This document shows positions 42,296 to 50,048 of a stretch of 64,000 nucleotides of DNA, one piece after another. Source of the DNA: Ructibacterium sp965146665 (GTDB taxonomy: Bacteria > Bacillota > Clostridia > Monoglobales > Monoglobaceae); assembly GCA_965146665.1 (NCBI GenBank), contig CBCTHE010000010.1, positions 62,001 to 126,000 of the forward strand, given 5' to 3'. Under the pieces are notes generated by a model. The model worked only from the letters and a program-made list of their open reading frames with translations, ran no database searches and was not told the origin of the DNA. Numbering within the stretch: the stretch's first letter is position 1; each line of letters begins with the position of its first letter. Made by a program: the position numbers and the translations under genes.

Positions 42296-43075
42296 ATGGG
42301 AAAGACAACAATTAAAACCATTCAAGCCAAAAAGGGCCGGGAAAAGCTGGCTATGCTGACAGCCTATGACTGTCCCACGGCCAAGCTTGCTGACGAAGCG
42401 GGGTGTGACATGCTTTTGGTGGGCGATTCGCTGGGCAATGTGGTGCTGGGATATGAAGATACTACCCACGTCACCATGGATGATATGATACACCACGCCC
42501 GCGCTGCGGCACGGGGTGTCAAAAACGCCCTGCTGGTTGCTGACATGCCTTTTCTCAGCTGTCACACCGGTCTGCACGAGGCGGTGAGAAACGCCGGCGC
42601 GCTGATCTCCCGCGGCTATGCCAGCGCCGTGAAACTGGAGGGCGGCGGCGAAATATGTGAAACCGTCCGCGCCATTGTTGACGCCGGCATACCGGTCATG
42701 GGGCATCTGGGGCTGACGCCGCAGTCCGTAAACCAGCTCGGCGGATATGGGACGCAGGCAAAAACCGCGGATGCCGCGGAAAAACTGTTCGCCGACGCGC
42801 GGGCGTTGGAGAAAGCCGGCGCATTTGCGCTTGTTCTGGAATGTATCCCCCGCGATCTGGCCCAAAAGGTCACAGCCGCCTGTACAATTCCCACCATTGG
42901 AATCGGAGCGGGTCCGGACTGTGACGGGCAGGTGCTGGTGCTCCATGACATGCTGGGCCTTTCCGCGGGGCATACCCCCTCCTTTGTCAAGCGCTATGCC
43001 GATTTGAACAGCGCCATTGACAGCAGCATCCGCCGGTATATTGACGAGGTGCGGAAAGGGGTGTTTCCGCAGTGA
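42296..43075 (+). CDS. panB: 3-methyl-2-oxobutanoate hydroxymethyltransferase
   Basis: First step of pantothenate synthesis: transfers a hydroxymethyl group from methylene-THF to 2-oxoisovalerate, giving ketopantoate. The 259-residue TIM-barrel protein has MLTAYDCPTAKLADEAGCDMLLVGDSLGNVVLGY with the metal-binding Asp. It also has ADMPF, AVKLEGG and GHLGLTPQSVNQLGGY, plus the catalytic Glu182 in LECIP. The start has GGAGGTAAAG. The end overlaps panC by 4 nt. Confidence 0.97.
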   Translation: MGKTTIKTIQAKKGREKLAMLTAYDCPTAKLADEAGCDMLLVGDSLGNVVLGYEDTTHVTMDDMIHHARAAARGVKNALLVADMPFLSCHTGLHEAVRNAGALISRGYASAVKLEGGGEICETVRAIVDAGIPVMGHLGLTPQSVNQLGGYGTQAKTADAAEKLFADARALEKAGAFALVLECIPRDLAQKVTAACTIPTIGIGAGPDCDGQVLVLHDMLGLSAGHTPSFVKRYADLNSAIDSSIRRYIDEVRKGVFPQ

Positions 43076-43938
43076 AAATGATAACGAGCATAGCTGAGAT
43101 GCAGGCTTATGCCTGCCGCTGCCGCCAGCAGGGCAAGCAGATCGGGCTTGTACCGACCATGGGCTTTCTGCACGACGGCCACAAATCCCTGATTCTGCGT
43201 TCGGCCGCTGATAACGATATTACCGTGGTCAGCGTTTTTGTCAACCCCACCCAGTTTGGCGCAGGGGAAGACTTTGAGACCTATCCCCGGAATCTTGATC
43301 ACGACCGCCGGGTTGCGGAGGCAGGCGGCGCAGATGTGATCTTTCATCCCAGTGCCGAAGAGATGTATCCCAATGGATATCAGACCTACGTCAATGTGGA
43401 TGTTATTACCGCAGTACTATGCGGAAAATCCCGCCCAACCCATTTCCGCGGCGTCACCACAGTTGTTGCCAAGCTTTTTCATATCACCCAGGCGGATCAT
43501 GCGTATTTCGGCCAAAAGGACGCACAGCAGCTGGCTGTGATCACGCGCATGGCACAGGATCTGAATATGCCAGTATGCATCCATTCCTGTCCGATTGTGC
43601 GGGAACCGGACGGCCTTGCCATGAGTTCACGCAACATCTGCCTCTCCCCAGAGGAACGGAGGCAAGCTCTGGTCCTGCACCGCGCCCTGAAAGCCGCGGA
43701 AGCGGAGTATCGCGCGGGCCAGCGCAGTACGGCCGCGCTGAAACACCATATGGAACAAATGATCCAAACCGCCCCCCTGGCGCGGATTGACTATGTGGAA
43801 ATCCTCACCTATCCGGCGCTGGAAGCCTGCGGCACCATTGATCAGCCCTGCATTGCCGCACTGGCCGTCCGGTTCGGCACCACCCGGCTGATTGACAACA
43901 TACTTTTCCAAGGACAGGGGGAAGCTATATGTATGTAG
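43072..43938 (+). CDS. panC: pantothenate synthetase (GTG start)
   Basis: Condenses pantoate and beta-alanine with ATP. The 288-residue class I-tRNA-synthetase-like fold has PTMGFLHDGHKSLI (nucleotide-binding HxGH), SVFVNPTQFGAGEDFETYPR, YFGQKDAQQL and VREPDGLAMSSRN. I take GTG 43072-43074, which overlaps the panB stop as GTGA. The ATG two codons later is too far from the AAAGGGG site to be preferred. The end overlaps panD by 10 nt, so panBCD is tightly coupled. Confidence 0.96.
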   Translation: MKMITSIAEMQAYACRCRQQGKQIGLVPTMGFLHDGHKSLILRSAADNDITVVSVFVNPTQFGAGEDFETYPRNLDHDRRVAEAGGADVIFHPSAEEMYPNGYQTYVNVDVITAVLCGKSRPTHFRGVTTVVAKLFHITQADHAYFGQKDAQQLAVITRMAQDLNMPVCIHSCPIVREPDGLAMSSRNICLSPEERRQALVLHRALKAAEAEYRAGQRSTAALKHHMEQMIQTAPLARIDYVEILTYPALEACGTIDQPCIAALAVRFGTTRLIDNILFQGQGEAICM

Positions 43939-44261
43939 AGATGATGAATTCCAAAATACACCGCGCGCGTGTCACAGACGCCAATCTTGATTATGTGGGA
44001 AGCATCACCATTGACCAGGACTGGATGGACGAAGCGGGCATCCTCAGCAATCAGAAAGTTCAGGTGGTCAACGTGACCAACGGAGAAAGACTGGAAACCT
44101 ATGCCATACCCGGTCCGCGGGGCAGTTGCGTGGTTTGCATGAACGGTGCCGCAGCCCATAGGGCAAAAATTGGCGATGTTGTGATTATCATTGCCTATGC
44201 GCTGATGGATTATGAAGAAGCGCGCAGGCACACGCCGCACATTAAACTGATAAAAGAATAA
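43929..44261 (+). CDS. panD: aspartate 1-decarboxylase proenzyme
   Basis: Pyruvoyl enzyme that makes beta-alanine from aspartate for PanC. The 110-residue proenzyme keeps the self-cleavage site Gly24-Ser25 (DYVGSI) at exactly the numbering of the Escherichia coli enzyme, which supports this start. It also has active-site residues in KIHRARVT, ETYAIPG and NGAAAH. A GGGGGAAG site inside panC precedes the ATG. Together with panB and panC the pathway branch is complete apart from ketopantoate reductase, which is not in the window. Confidence 0.97.
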   Translation: MYVEMMNSKIHRARVTDANLDYVGSITIDQDWMDEAGILSNQKVQVVNVTNGERLETYAIPGPRGSCVVCMNGAAAHRAKIGDVVIIIAYALMDYEEARRHTPHIKLIKE

Positions 44262-44283
44262 AAGCAGAAAGGAAGGATCGAAG

Positions 44284-45696
44284 ATGACACGCATCCGCAG
44301 GCTATGGAACGAGAGCATGAGCCGCAGGCTGATTGGCTGGCTGGCCGGCGCTGCCTTCCCCGCAGTCAAGGACGCCTTTTTTTCCAGCTTTCTCTGGGCC
44401 TGCTGGGTTTGGTTTGATACAAATATCAGAAACAGCCGTATTTTCCAGTATATCTTTGATCCCACTTATCTCACCAATGCGTGGTACGCCAGCGCCTTTT
44501 ACCGGCAGGGCACCTATGGAATCCGGCGCCTGTCCTTTGTCACGCCGCGTTCCAGCCTCAGGTGGAACAGTCTCTATATTGGGCTGTTCCTGTGCGCGAT
44601 GCTTCTGGTGCCGAACGGGCTTTGGTCTGACATTTTTCTGCTGTCCAGTTTCTTTCTGCTGGCGGTTTTCTATTTCTCCCATCACGCCAGCTTCCGTACC
44701 GGCACCGTCTTTGCGCTGGTGAACATCACGCTGCTCCTGTTTTGGGCCGCGCTCGCCCTGGCGGCCCCATACCGGGCCGTTCAGTCCCTGACCTATCTTC
44801 TGCTTGGCATTGACTTCTTCTTCCTGGTTTCATTTTCCATCCGCACAAAGGAAGATTATATAAAAATAATACGGTGCATTTATGTCACCCTGTTCGCCCT
44901 CTGCTGTATTGGCCTGATCCAGCAAAACGTTCTGCACATGACTGCGCATGCCACCTTTCAGGACGGCGTCTCCTTCGGCGAGATTATCGTGCTGCTGTTC
45001 CCTTTTGCATTTATCTGTCCCATGACCTTTGATTCGGCAAAACGCCGCATTCCGTATCTGGCGCTGCTGCTGATGCTCACCTTTACCGTTGTGACCGCAA
45101 CCCATTCCAAGGCGGCGCTGATCGGTTTTTCCGCAGAGCTTCTTTTGCTGATCCTGCTGATTGACTGGCGTTATCTTCCCATCCTTCTCTTCCTCGGGCC
45201 CGCAGTGACCCGAACCGCTGTTCAGAATATTGCACAAATGTGGGACCGTTCTGAAACCTATGGGAATTTCTTCAGCAATATTTTTTACGCCTTTCGAAAT
45301 TTCTGGAACAACGGCTTTGGCGTCAGCCGTTCGACATTTTTAGATATTTATCACTCCACCGCCCTGGACGCGCAAACAGGTCACGCCCTGGTTCAGCTCC
45401 CCTATTTGAAAATCAGTCCGTTTTATTTCACATTTCTGATTGATATCGGTACGCTGATCCTGCTGGGTTTTCTCAGCTATATTCTGCGTCTGGCACACTC
45501 TGCGCTGACCTCGCTGTTTACCGCGCCAAAAGAATACCGTATTTACTTTGCGGCGGGTTTTGCCACACTCATAGGCATATCTGTTTCCTCTATGATGGAA
45601 TCCACGCTGTTCGCGCCCAGAACCCTTCTCGTGTACTGGGGCATGCTGGGCCTGCTCCGGGCTGCCCGTATCATCCGCTTTGGGATTATCATGTAA
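44284..45696 (+). CDS. O-antigen-ligase-like polytopic membrane protein
   Basis: 470 residues with about 11 membrane segments. The central part (LSLL-type; THSKAALIGFSAELLLLILLI) and the loop YAFRNFWNNGFGVSRSTFLDIYHS resemble the Wzy/O-antigen-ligase layout of an SxGxxL-type helix followed by a GxGxxxF-start outer loop. The N-terminus (WACWVWFDTNIRNSRIFQYIFD) parallels that of the 637-residue polymerase in the murJ operon (WNWIQHSGIYKLLRR), so they may be distant paralogues. The canonical HSHN motif is missing, which weakens a ligase assignment. It follows panD by 22 bp with AAGGAAGG and is probably co-transcribed. Confidence 0.65.
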   Translation: MTRIRRLWNESMSRRLIGWLAGAAFPAVKDAFFSSFLWACWVWFDTNIRNSRIFQYIFDPTYLTNAWYASAFYRQGTYGIRRLSFVTPRSSLRWNSLYIGLFLCAMLLVPNGLWSDIFLLSSFFLLAVFYFSHHASFRTGTVFALVNITLLLFWAALALAAPYRAVQSLTYLLLGIDFFFLVSFSIRTKEDYIKIIRCIYVTLFALCCIGLIQQNVLHMTAHATFQDGVSFGEIIVLLFPFAFICPMTFDSAKRRIPYLALLLMLTFTVVTATHSKAALIGFSAELLLLILLIDWRYLPILLFLGPAVTRTAVQNIAQMWDRSETYGNFFSNIFYAFRNFWNNGFGVSRSTFLDIYHSTALDAQTGHALVQLPYLKISPFYFTFLIDIGTLILLGFLSYILRLAHSALTSLFTAPKEYRIYFAAGFATLIGISVSSMMESTLFAPRTLLVYWGMLGLLRAARIIRFGIIM

Positions 45697-45735
45697 TACA
45701 GAACATGTTTGCAGTTACTTTTTTGCTAGAGATAC

Positions 45736-45764
45736 TTGACAACACATACTATTCATGGTATAAT
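45736..45764 (+). promoter_or_regulatory. consensus promoter of the tRNA-Trp gene
   Basis: TTGACA (45736-45741), 17-bp spacer, TATAAT (45759-45764), ending 19 bp before the tRNA. Confidence 0.93.
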
Positions 45765-45783
45765 AAATCTCGCTTTGTGATAC

Positions 45784-45859
45784 AGGGGTATAGCTCAGTT
45801 GGTAGAGCAGCGGTCTCCAAAACCGCGTGCCGGGAGTTCGAGTCTCTCTACCCCTGCCA
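45784..45859 (+). tRNA. tRNA-Trp (anticodon CCA)
   Basis: Complete cloverleaf: acceptor AGGGGTA/TACCCCT, D-arm AGCTCAGTTGGTAGAGC, and anticodon stem GCGGT/ACCGC with the seven-base loop CTCCAAA carrying CCA. The T-arm is GGGAG-TTCGAGT-CTCTC, and CCA is encoded at the 3' end. The gene is intact and flanked by a promoter and a terminator. Its 3' end is the likely integration site of the island to the right. Confidence 0.97.
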
Positions 45860-45866
45860 GATATGT

Positions 45867-45914
45867 CCCCGGGAAGCCTTGTATACCAAGACTTTCCGGG
45901 GCTTTTGTTTTTTC
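45867..45914 (+). terminator. intrinsic terminator after tRNA-Trp
   Basis: CCCCGGGAAG (45867-45876) pairs with CTTTCCGGGG (45892-45901) through one G-U pair, then CTTTTGTTTTTT. Confidence 0.88.
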
Positions 45915-45923
45915 CAAAAAATG

Positions 45924-45966
45924 TTTCTAACCACTTTTTAGAGTTTTTCTAACATTTTTCTAACCA
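45924..45966. repeat. three phased TTTCTAAC repeats beside the integrase
   Basis: TTTCTAACCA at 45924, TTTCTAACA at 45946 and TTTCTAACCA at 45957. The spacings of 22 and 11 bp equal two and one helical turns, so all face one side of the DNA. Their place between the tRNA 3' end and the integrase gene is that of arm-type integrase sites. The core attachment site is probably the tRNA 3' end. No second copy of it was noticed in the window. Confidence 0.65.
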
Positions 45967-45993
45967 ACTTCCCGAAAACGTGCATAGCATACG

Positions 45994-47160
45994 TCATCCG
46001 TTCTCCACGTTCAGCAGCTGATCCAGCGCCGTTGAAATCCGTTTTTTGGACGCGCTGTCCACATGCGAATAGAAATTCAGCGTCGTGCTCGCTTCCGAAT
46101 GACCCAGCCATTGCTGCACCTCAACCACCGAAAAGCCGTTTGCCAGAAGATTGCTTGCACAGCTGTGCCGCAGGTCATGAAGCCGAATCTGCGGCAGCGT
46201 GCTGTGGGCGATTACCTGATGAAAAGTCCTGCTCAGATAGTTCGGCGTGATGGGCGTTCCATCCGGCCAAGTGCAGACGAAATCAGAGTTTGCGTACATG
46301 TTGCCCATTAACGCCCGCATCTTTTTCTGCTTCTCCTGCTGTTTATGGAGCAGGGTCTCCATCTGTGCGGTAAGAGGCAGCGTCCGGTAGCTGCTCTCTG
46401 TCTTAGTGACATCCTGTACATAGTCGCCGCCGTTATTTTGCAGCAGCGCCCGTGAGATCGTGAACTGCCGGTTCACAAAATCCACCGCATTCCAGCACAG
46501 CCCCAGCGCCTCGCTTCTTCTCAGTCCATAGGTCGCGATAATCTTTACCGGAAGCTCGACGACTGTATCCTCAAACAGACAGATCAGGTCGTTCAGCTGA
46601 GCCGGGTTCAAAAACTGTCCTATGTACTTTCTGGCCTTTGGCGTTTTCGCGGAGACTGCCGGATTCATCTGCAGAATGCCTTTCCGTACCGCATCATTCA
46701 ACGCCTTTGAAATATTTTGATGATGGTGCTTGATCGTGGTTGGATTTAAGGCGCCTTTTCCATCCTTTTTCCCATTTGGACCCATCTTATGGGTATAGTA
46801 TTCGTCCAGATGGTACGGCTTCAGGTTTTGCAGCAGGATTCCCTTTCCTTCAAAATACGGAATGATATGGTTCTCCATGTTCCCCGCATAGCCCCGGTAG
46901 GTATTCGGCGCAACGAGGTACTTCTGTTCCGTCAGCCATTGCCGGAAGTAATCCGATACCTGCATCTCAGAAAAAGCAATGGTATCCTCGTTATATTCAT
47001 CCAGGCAATCCTTTAAGAACTGATCCGCAAGCCGCTTATTTCCTCTGGCTGCCGAAATCCCGCTGTTGATCCATTTTTGCTTTCGTTTACCGCCCTTTTC
47101 TTTAAAATTCAAAACCGCATAATAGGTTTTGTTTTTGACTTGTAAGCTACCTGTCAGCAT
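45994..47160 (-). CDS. tyrosine recombinase / integrase (388 aa)
   Basis: Site-specific integrase of the phage/ICE type. Residues 1-60 form an AP2-like arm-binding domain (SLQVKNKTYYAVLNFKEKGGKRKQKWI). Residues 65-165 are the SAM-like core-binding domain. The catalytic domain from about 180 carries TYGLRRSEALGLCW (first Arg), LHDLRHSCASNLLANG (His-x-x-Arg), WLGHSEASTTLNFYSHVD (His/Trp and the nucleophilic Tyr). All catalytic residues are present, so it should be active. It points toward the tRNA-Trp gene about 135 bp away. Confidence 0.93.
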   Translation of the reverse strand: MLTGSLQVKNKTYYAVLNFKEKGGKRKQKWINSGISAARGNKRLADQFLKDCLDEYNEDTIAFSEMQVSDYFRQWLTEQKYLVAPNTYRGYAGNMENHIIPYFEGKGILLQNLKPYHLDEYYTHKMGPNGKKDGKGALNPTTIKHHHQNISKALNDAVRKGILQMNPAVSAKTPKARKYIGQFLNPAQLNDLICLFEDTVVELPVKIIATYGLRRSEALGLCWNAVDFVNRQFTISRALLQNNGGDYVQDVTKTESSYRTLPLTAQMETLLHKQQEKQKKMRALMGNMYANSDFVCTWPDGTPITPNYLSRTFHQVIAHSTLPQIRLHDLRHSCASNLLANGFSVVEVQQWLGHSEASTTLNFYSHVDSASKKRISTALDQLLNVENG

Positions 47161-47228
47161 TTCCTGCCTCCTTCTCTATGACAGTCAGCCTGTGATTGTA
47201 CTTTTATTATACAGGAACTCTTCTAAAA

Positions 47229-47429
47229 TTACAATCGTTCAGGCTGTTTTTTTGATAGATACCGGTGTACATATTGAATCACACAGCTTTTTGGAATCAA
47301 ATATTTTCTGCCAATCCGTACCGTTCGGATTTCACCGGATTTCAATAAAGCATACGCCGTATTGCGCCCAATACGGAGCATTTCGCAAAGTTGCTTGACT
47401 GTGACCACATCCGGATAGGTGTTATACAT
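47229..47429 (-). CDS. excisionase-type helix-turn-helix protein
   Basis: 66-residue MerR-like winged-helix protein of the excisionase group: VVTVKQLCEMLRIGRNTAYALLKSGEIRTVRIGRKYLIPKSCVIQYV. Such proteins bend attachment-site DNA to favour excision, or repress. It lies between two recombinase genes. Its first eight bases overlap the end of the upstream recombinase, so the two are probably coupled. Confidence 0.88.
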   Translation of the reverse strand: MYNTYPDVVTVKQLCEMLRIGRNTAYALLKSGEIRTVRIGRKYLIPKSCVIQYVHRYLSKKQPERL

Positions 47430-48327
47430 TCTGGTTTCCCCCTTCTTTTGTGGACGCCAAGTAAATTCGCGTCACATCATCCCGGTGATGTCCAAGCAGC
47501 TCTGACACCCGTTTTCTGGCCTGATAGGGATTCAACCCTTCATCCAACGCCTGCCGGTACCATTCCGCCGCGCAGGTGTGACGAAGCCCATGAAAGGTCA
47601 TCGGCCGGGTGGAATCCACATCCTGAACCATTTGCCGATGATAACAGATAAAGTTTTGCAGCCGCTTCATCGCAAGATGAGTCTTATCTTCCGGCTTCAC
47701 AAACAGCTTTTGTCCCCGCGGGGTCTGCTCCAGCATCTTTTTTAGTTCAATCTGGATGCTGGCTTGAATCGGGACGTCACGTTCCAAGCCGCCCTTGCCA
47801 TGCACATGCAAAAATCCGGTCTTTAATGCTTTTTCTGCCGCCGCTGTATCCAGGTTAAAGCACTCTTCCAGCCTCAGCGCCGCATACCGGCCCAAAACAA
47901 AGACCGCCGCATAATCCTCCCTGGCCTGTTCCCAGGCCTTGAATATCATCCGGTTGAACTCCTGCTGGCTCCAGGTCCGGTCCACCCCGCCAAAGTTCCG
48001 GCGCGCTAAACTCAAATTCGTATTATCCGGCAGCGGATGCCGGGTATTCGGCATTTGGTCATGAAAGAATCGAATTGCCGCCAGGTCTGTTTTAATCGTT
48101 GAGGCAGATTTTCCATTTTTCTGGAGTTCATTCACATAGCCATTCAGATGCTTTCCTGAAATATTCTGAAGCTTTTGTAATCTCCACTCTCCTGCAAGAT
48201 ATGCACAGAATCTCTGCATCGCCTCATAGTACCGCTCACGGGTCTTATAGCTCCCCTGCTTATTGTGCCTCGCCACTTTGTCAAGCTGGGCAATTAAGTT
48301 TTGATAAGTTCCAGTATATTGTTTCAA
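47422..48327 (-). CDS. second tyrosine recombinase (301 aa)
   Basis: Compact tyrosine recombinase. N-terminal SAM-like domain (about 1-105, YETRERYYEAMQRFCAYLAGEW-type). The catalytic domain has GRYAALRLEECFNLD (first Arg), FHGLRHTCAAEWYRQAL (His-x-x-Arg), and LLGHHRDDVTRIYLAS (His and Tyr). It is unlike the neighbouring 388-residue integrase and closer to integrase-like recombinases found on clostridial elements. Whether it serves the same element or is left from another one cannot be decided. Confidence 0.85.
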   Translation of the reverse strand: MKQYTGTYQNLIAQLDKVARHNKQGSYKTRERYYEAMQRFCAYLAGEWRLQKLQNISGKHLNGYVNELQKNGKSASTIKTDLAAIRFFHDQMPNTRHPLPDNTNLSLARRNFGGVDRTWSQQEFNRMIFKAWEQAREDYAAVFVLGRYAALRLEECFNLDTAAAEKALKTGFLHVHGKGGLERDVPIQASIQIELKKMLEQTPRGQKLFVKPEDKTHLAMKRLQNFICYHRQMVQDVDSTRPMTFHGLRHTCAAEWYRQALDEGLNPYQARKRVSELLGHHRDDVTRIYLASTKEGGNQNV

Positions 48328-49924
48328 AAGAATCCTTCCTTTCTAAATCAAATTTAGTTTTGGGCATAGTCTGCCTATTGGCGCCCAGACGGTCTTTCCG
48401 CCTGGTTTCCGGTTTTGAAACCAAGTCTGCGCGTCGAAACCAGCGGCTCCGCTTGCTTTGTCCAAGGACAAAGCCGCGCTTTTACGCTGATTTCTCCTCC
48501 TTCCCACAAAAGCTAAGCTTTTGCGGGAACCCTTGCGTGCCTTTCTTTCAAAACCGTCTCTGTTGGAAGGCAAACTGCCCGGTGAGGATTTCGCCGCATA
48601 AGCCCCCAATGGCTCGATTAAAAATCGCGGCAGTACGCATTGCCGTCCAAACAGCTGTACGCGCACAGGATTGCCGACCGCGGAAGCGGCTGAATTTCTT
48701 ACAGCAGCATATTGTGCGGCTGTAAGACACATGTATTTGCTCCGCGCCGTCCGCCTCTTTGACAGGCAGACGCGCAAATACCGCTTGCGTTCTGTCTCAC
48801 GCAAGCTACGGCGTCTCCGTTAGCCTCAACCCGGAGTTTAGGCGCGCCGCGCGCCTTTCTTCCTTCGCAAAATGAATTTGCTTATGAACTTTGTTAGAAA
48901 TAAAAGGATTCTTTTGATTTGCCATACAGACGTCCATTGACAGAAAATGGCGCATGGCACTCTGATACAAAAAATACTGGAACCTCTTTAGAACAAAAAT
49001 TAGACGCAAAAAAGGACTGTATTATGCATTCCTTCACACATACAATCCTTCGCTCTTTGATCTTCAATTTGGGTTAGATATTTATTTCCCATGCATTGGA
49101 ATCATGATTTCTAAAACCTCTTGCTTTTCTGTCTTTGCCTGCAAGCAAATGGACATACTCCGCCCATTGACAACCTTCATATACTCGTGTTGAATGAACA
49201 AGGCAATTTTATGACATTCCAAGTCGAGAAACAATTTCCCGTTTTTTACAATCCCTTATTACAACTACTATTACAATTCATTTCTATGACGCTTGTATTT
49301 CACCGTTGCTAAAATGATAGCTTTTCATAAAATAACAGGACGAATGGGCAGAATATACCTGAATAAAGCCTGTATCCAATCCACTAAGTGCGGGACAATA
49401 CGCCAAGACCGCCCCACAAATCCACTATTTACACAATATATTGTATCACATATCTTTATATTTGTCAATATATCGTATAAGGTTCTTTCAAATATTTTAA
49501 AGTAAATAAACAGAAAGCCCCGCTGCCGCAATAAAAACACATCTTTGGCAATACCATAGAAAATGACTTCTCTGTGGGATTTTCGTCCCGAATTTGCGGC
49601 AGATGCCGCAATGGCGGATCTGGCGAGATTAGCTAATAAATTGTCATAAACCGATCCTTCCTTCGATTGGATTGTAAATAGACCAATCTCTGAGCACTGG
49701 ACAAGAATCCACACGAACAATATGATTGAGCGTCTCAACTGGGAGACTCGTCGCCGTACTCGGATAGTGGGCTGCTTCCCTGATAGCGCCCCCGCGCTCA
49801 TGCTCGTCTGTACTGCTTACGGCATTTAGTTTACGCATAACTTTTGATACCACCTGCTCTCCCTGCCCCATTTTTCACGCCCTTTTACTTCTTTTCGCGC
49901 TTTGTCTTTTGCATTTTAGGGTAA
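48328..49924. other. decayed, gene-poor stretch of the island
   Basis: Almost 1.6 kb without a convincing gene. The left third is GC-rich with long but unlikely minus-strand frames. From about 48.85 kb it is AT-rich. A minus-strand fragment near 49.1-49.25 kb reads HEYMKVVNGRSMSICLQAKTE-like and ends at a stop after PMHGK, without a proper start. It may be a gene remnant. A further minus-strand frame (49644-49871, 75 codons, MGQGEQVVSKVMRKLNAV) is possible but has no known relative. This pattern suggests erosion of mobile-element cargo. Confidence 0.45.
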
Positions 49925-49968
49925 ACAAAAAAGACATACCTCAAAGTGTGTCACTCCAAAGTATGTCT
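49925..49968 (-). terminator. intrinsic terminator of the pectin-type operon
   Basis: Minus-strand stem AGACATAC/GTATGTCT extended by CTTTGGAGTG-like imperfect pairing, followed by TTTTTTGTTT. It lies about 80 bp beyond the last gene of the minus-strand operon. Confidence 0.85.
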
Positions 49969-50048
49969 CTATAGTTACATATAGTTTTCCTTTTCTGGCT
50001 TCCTGAACTGCCGCCCTTTTTTCGTTATTACCCGAAATCTTGGCAGAT

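Noticed and set aside
45705..45941. 78-codon plus-strand frame across tRNA-Trp
   Set aside because: It overlaps an intact tRNA gene, its promoter and its terminator.
48343..48804. 153-codon minus-strand frame after the second recombinase
   Set aside because: Arg/Lys/Ser-rich product with no recognisable fold, in a GC-rich stretch where other frames are open too; not called as a gene.
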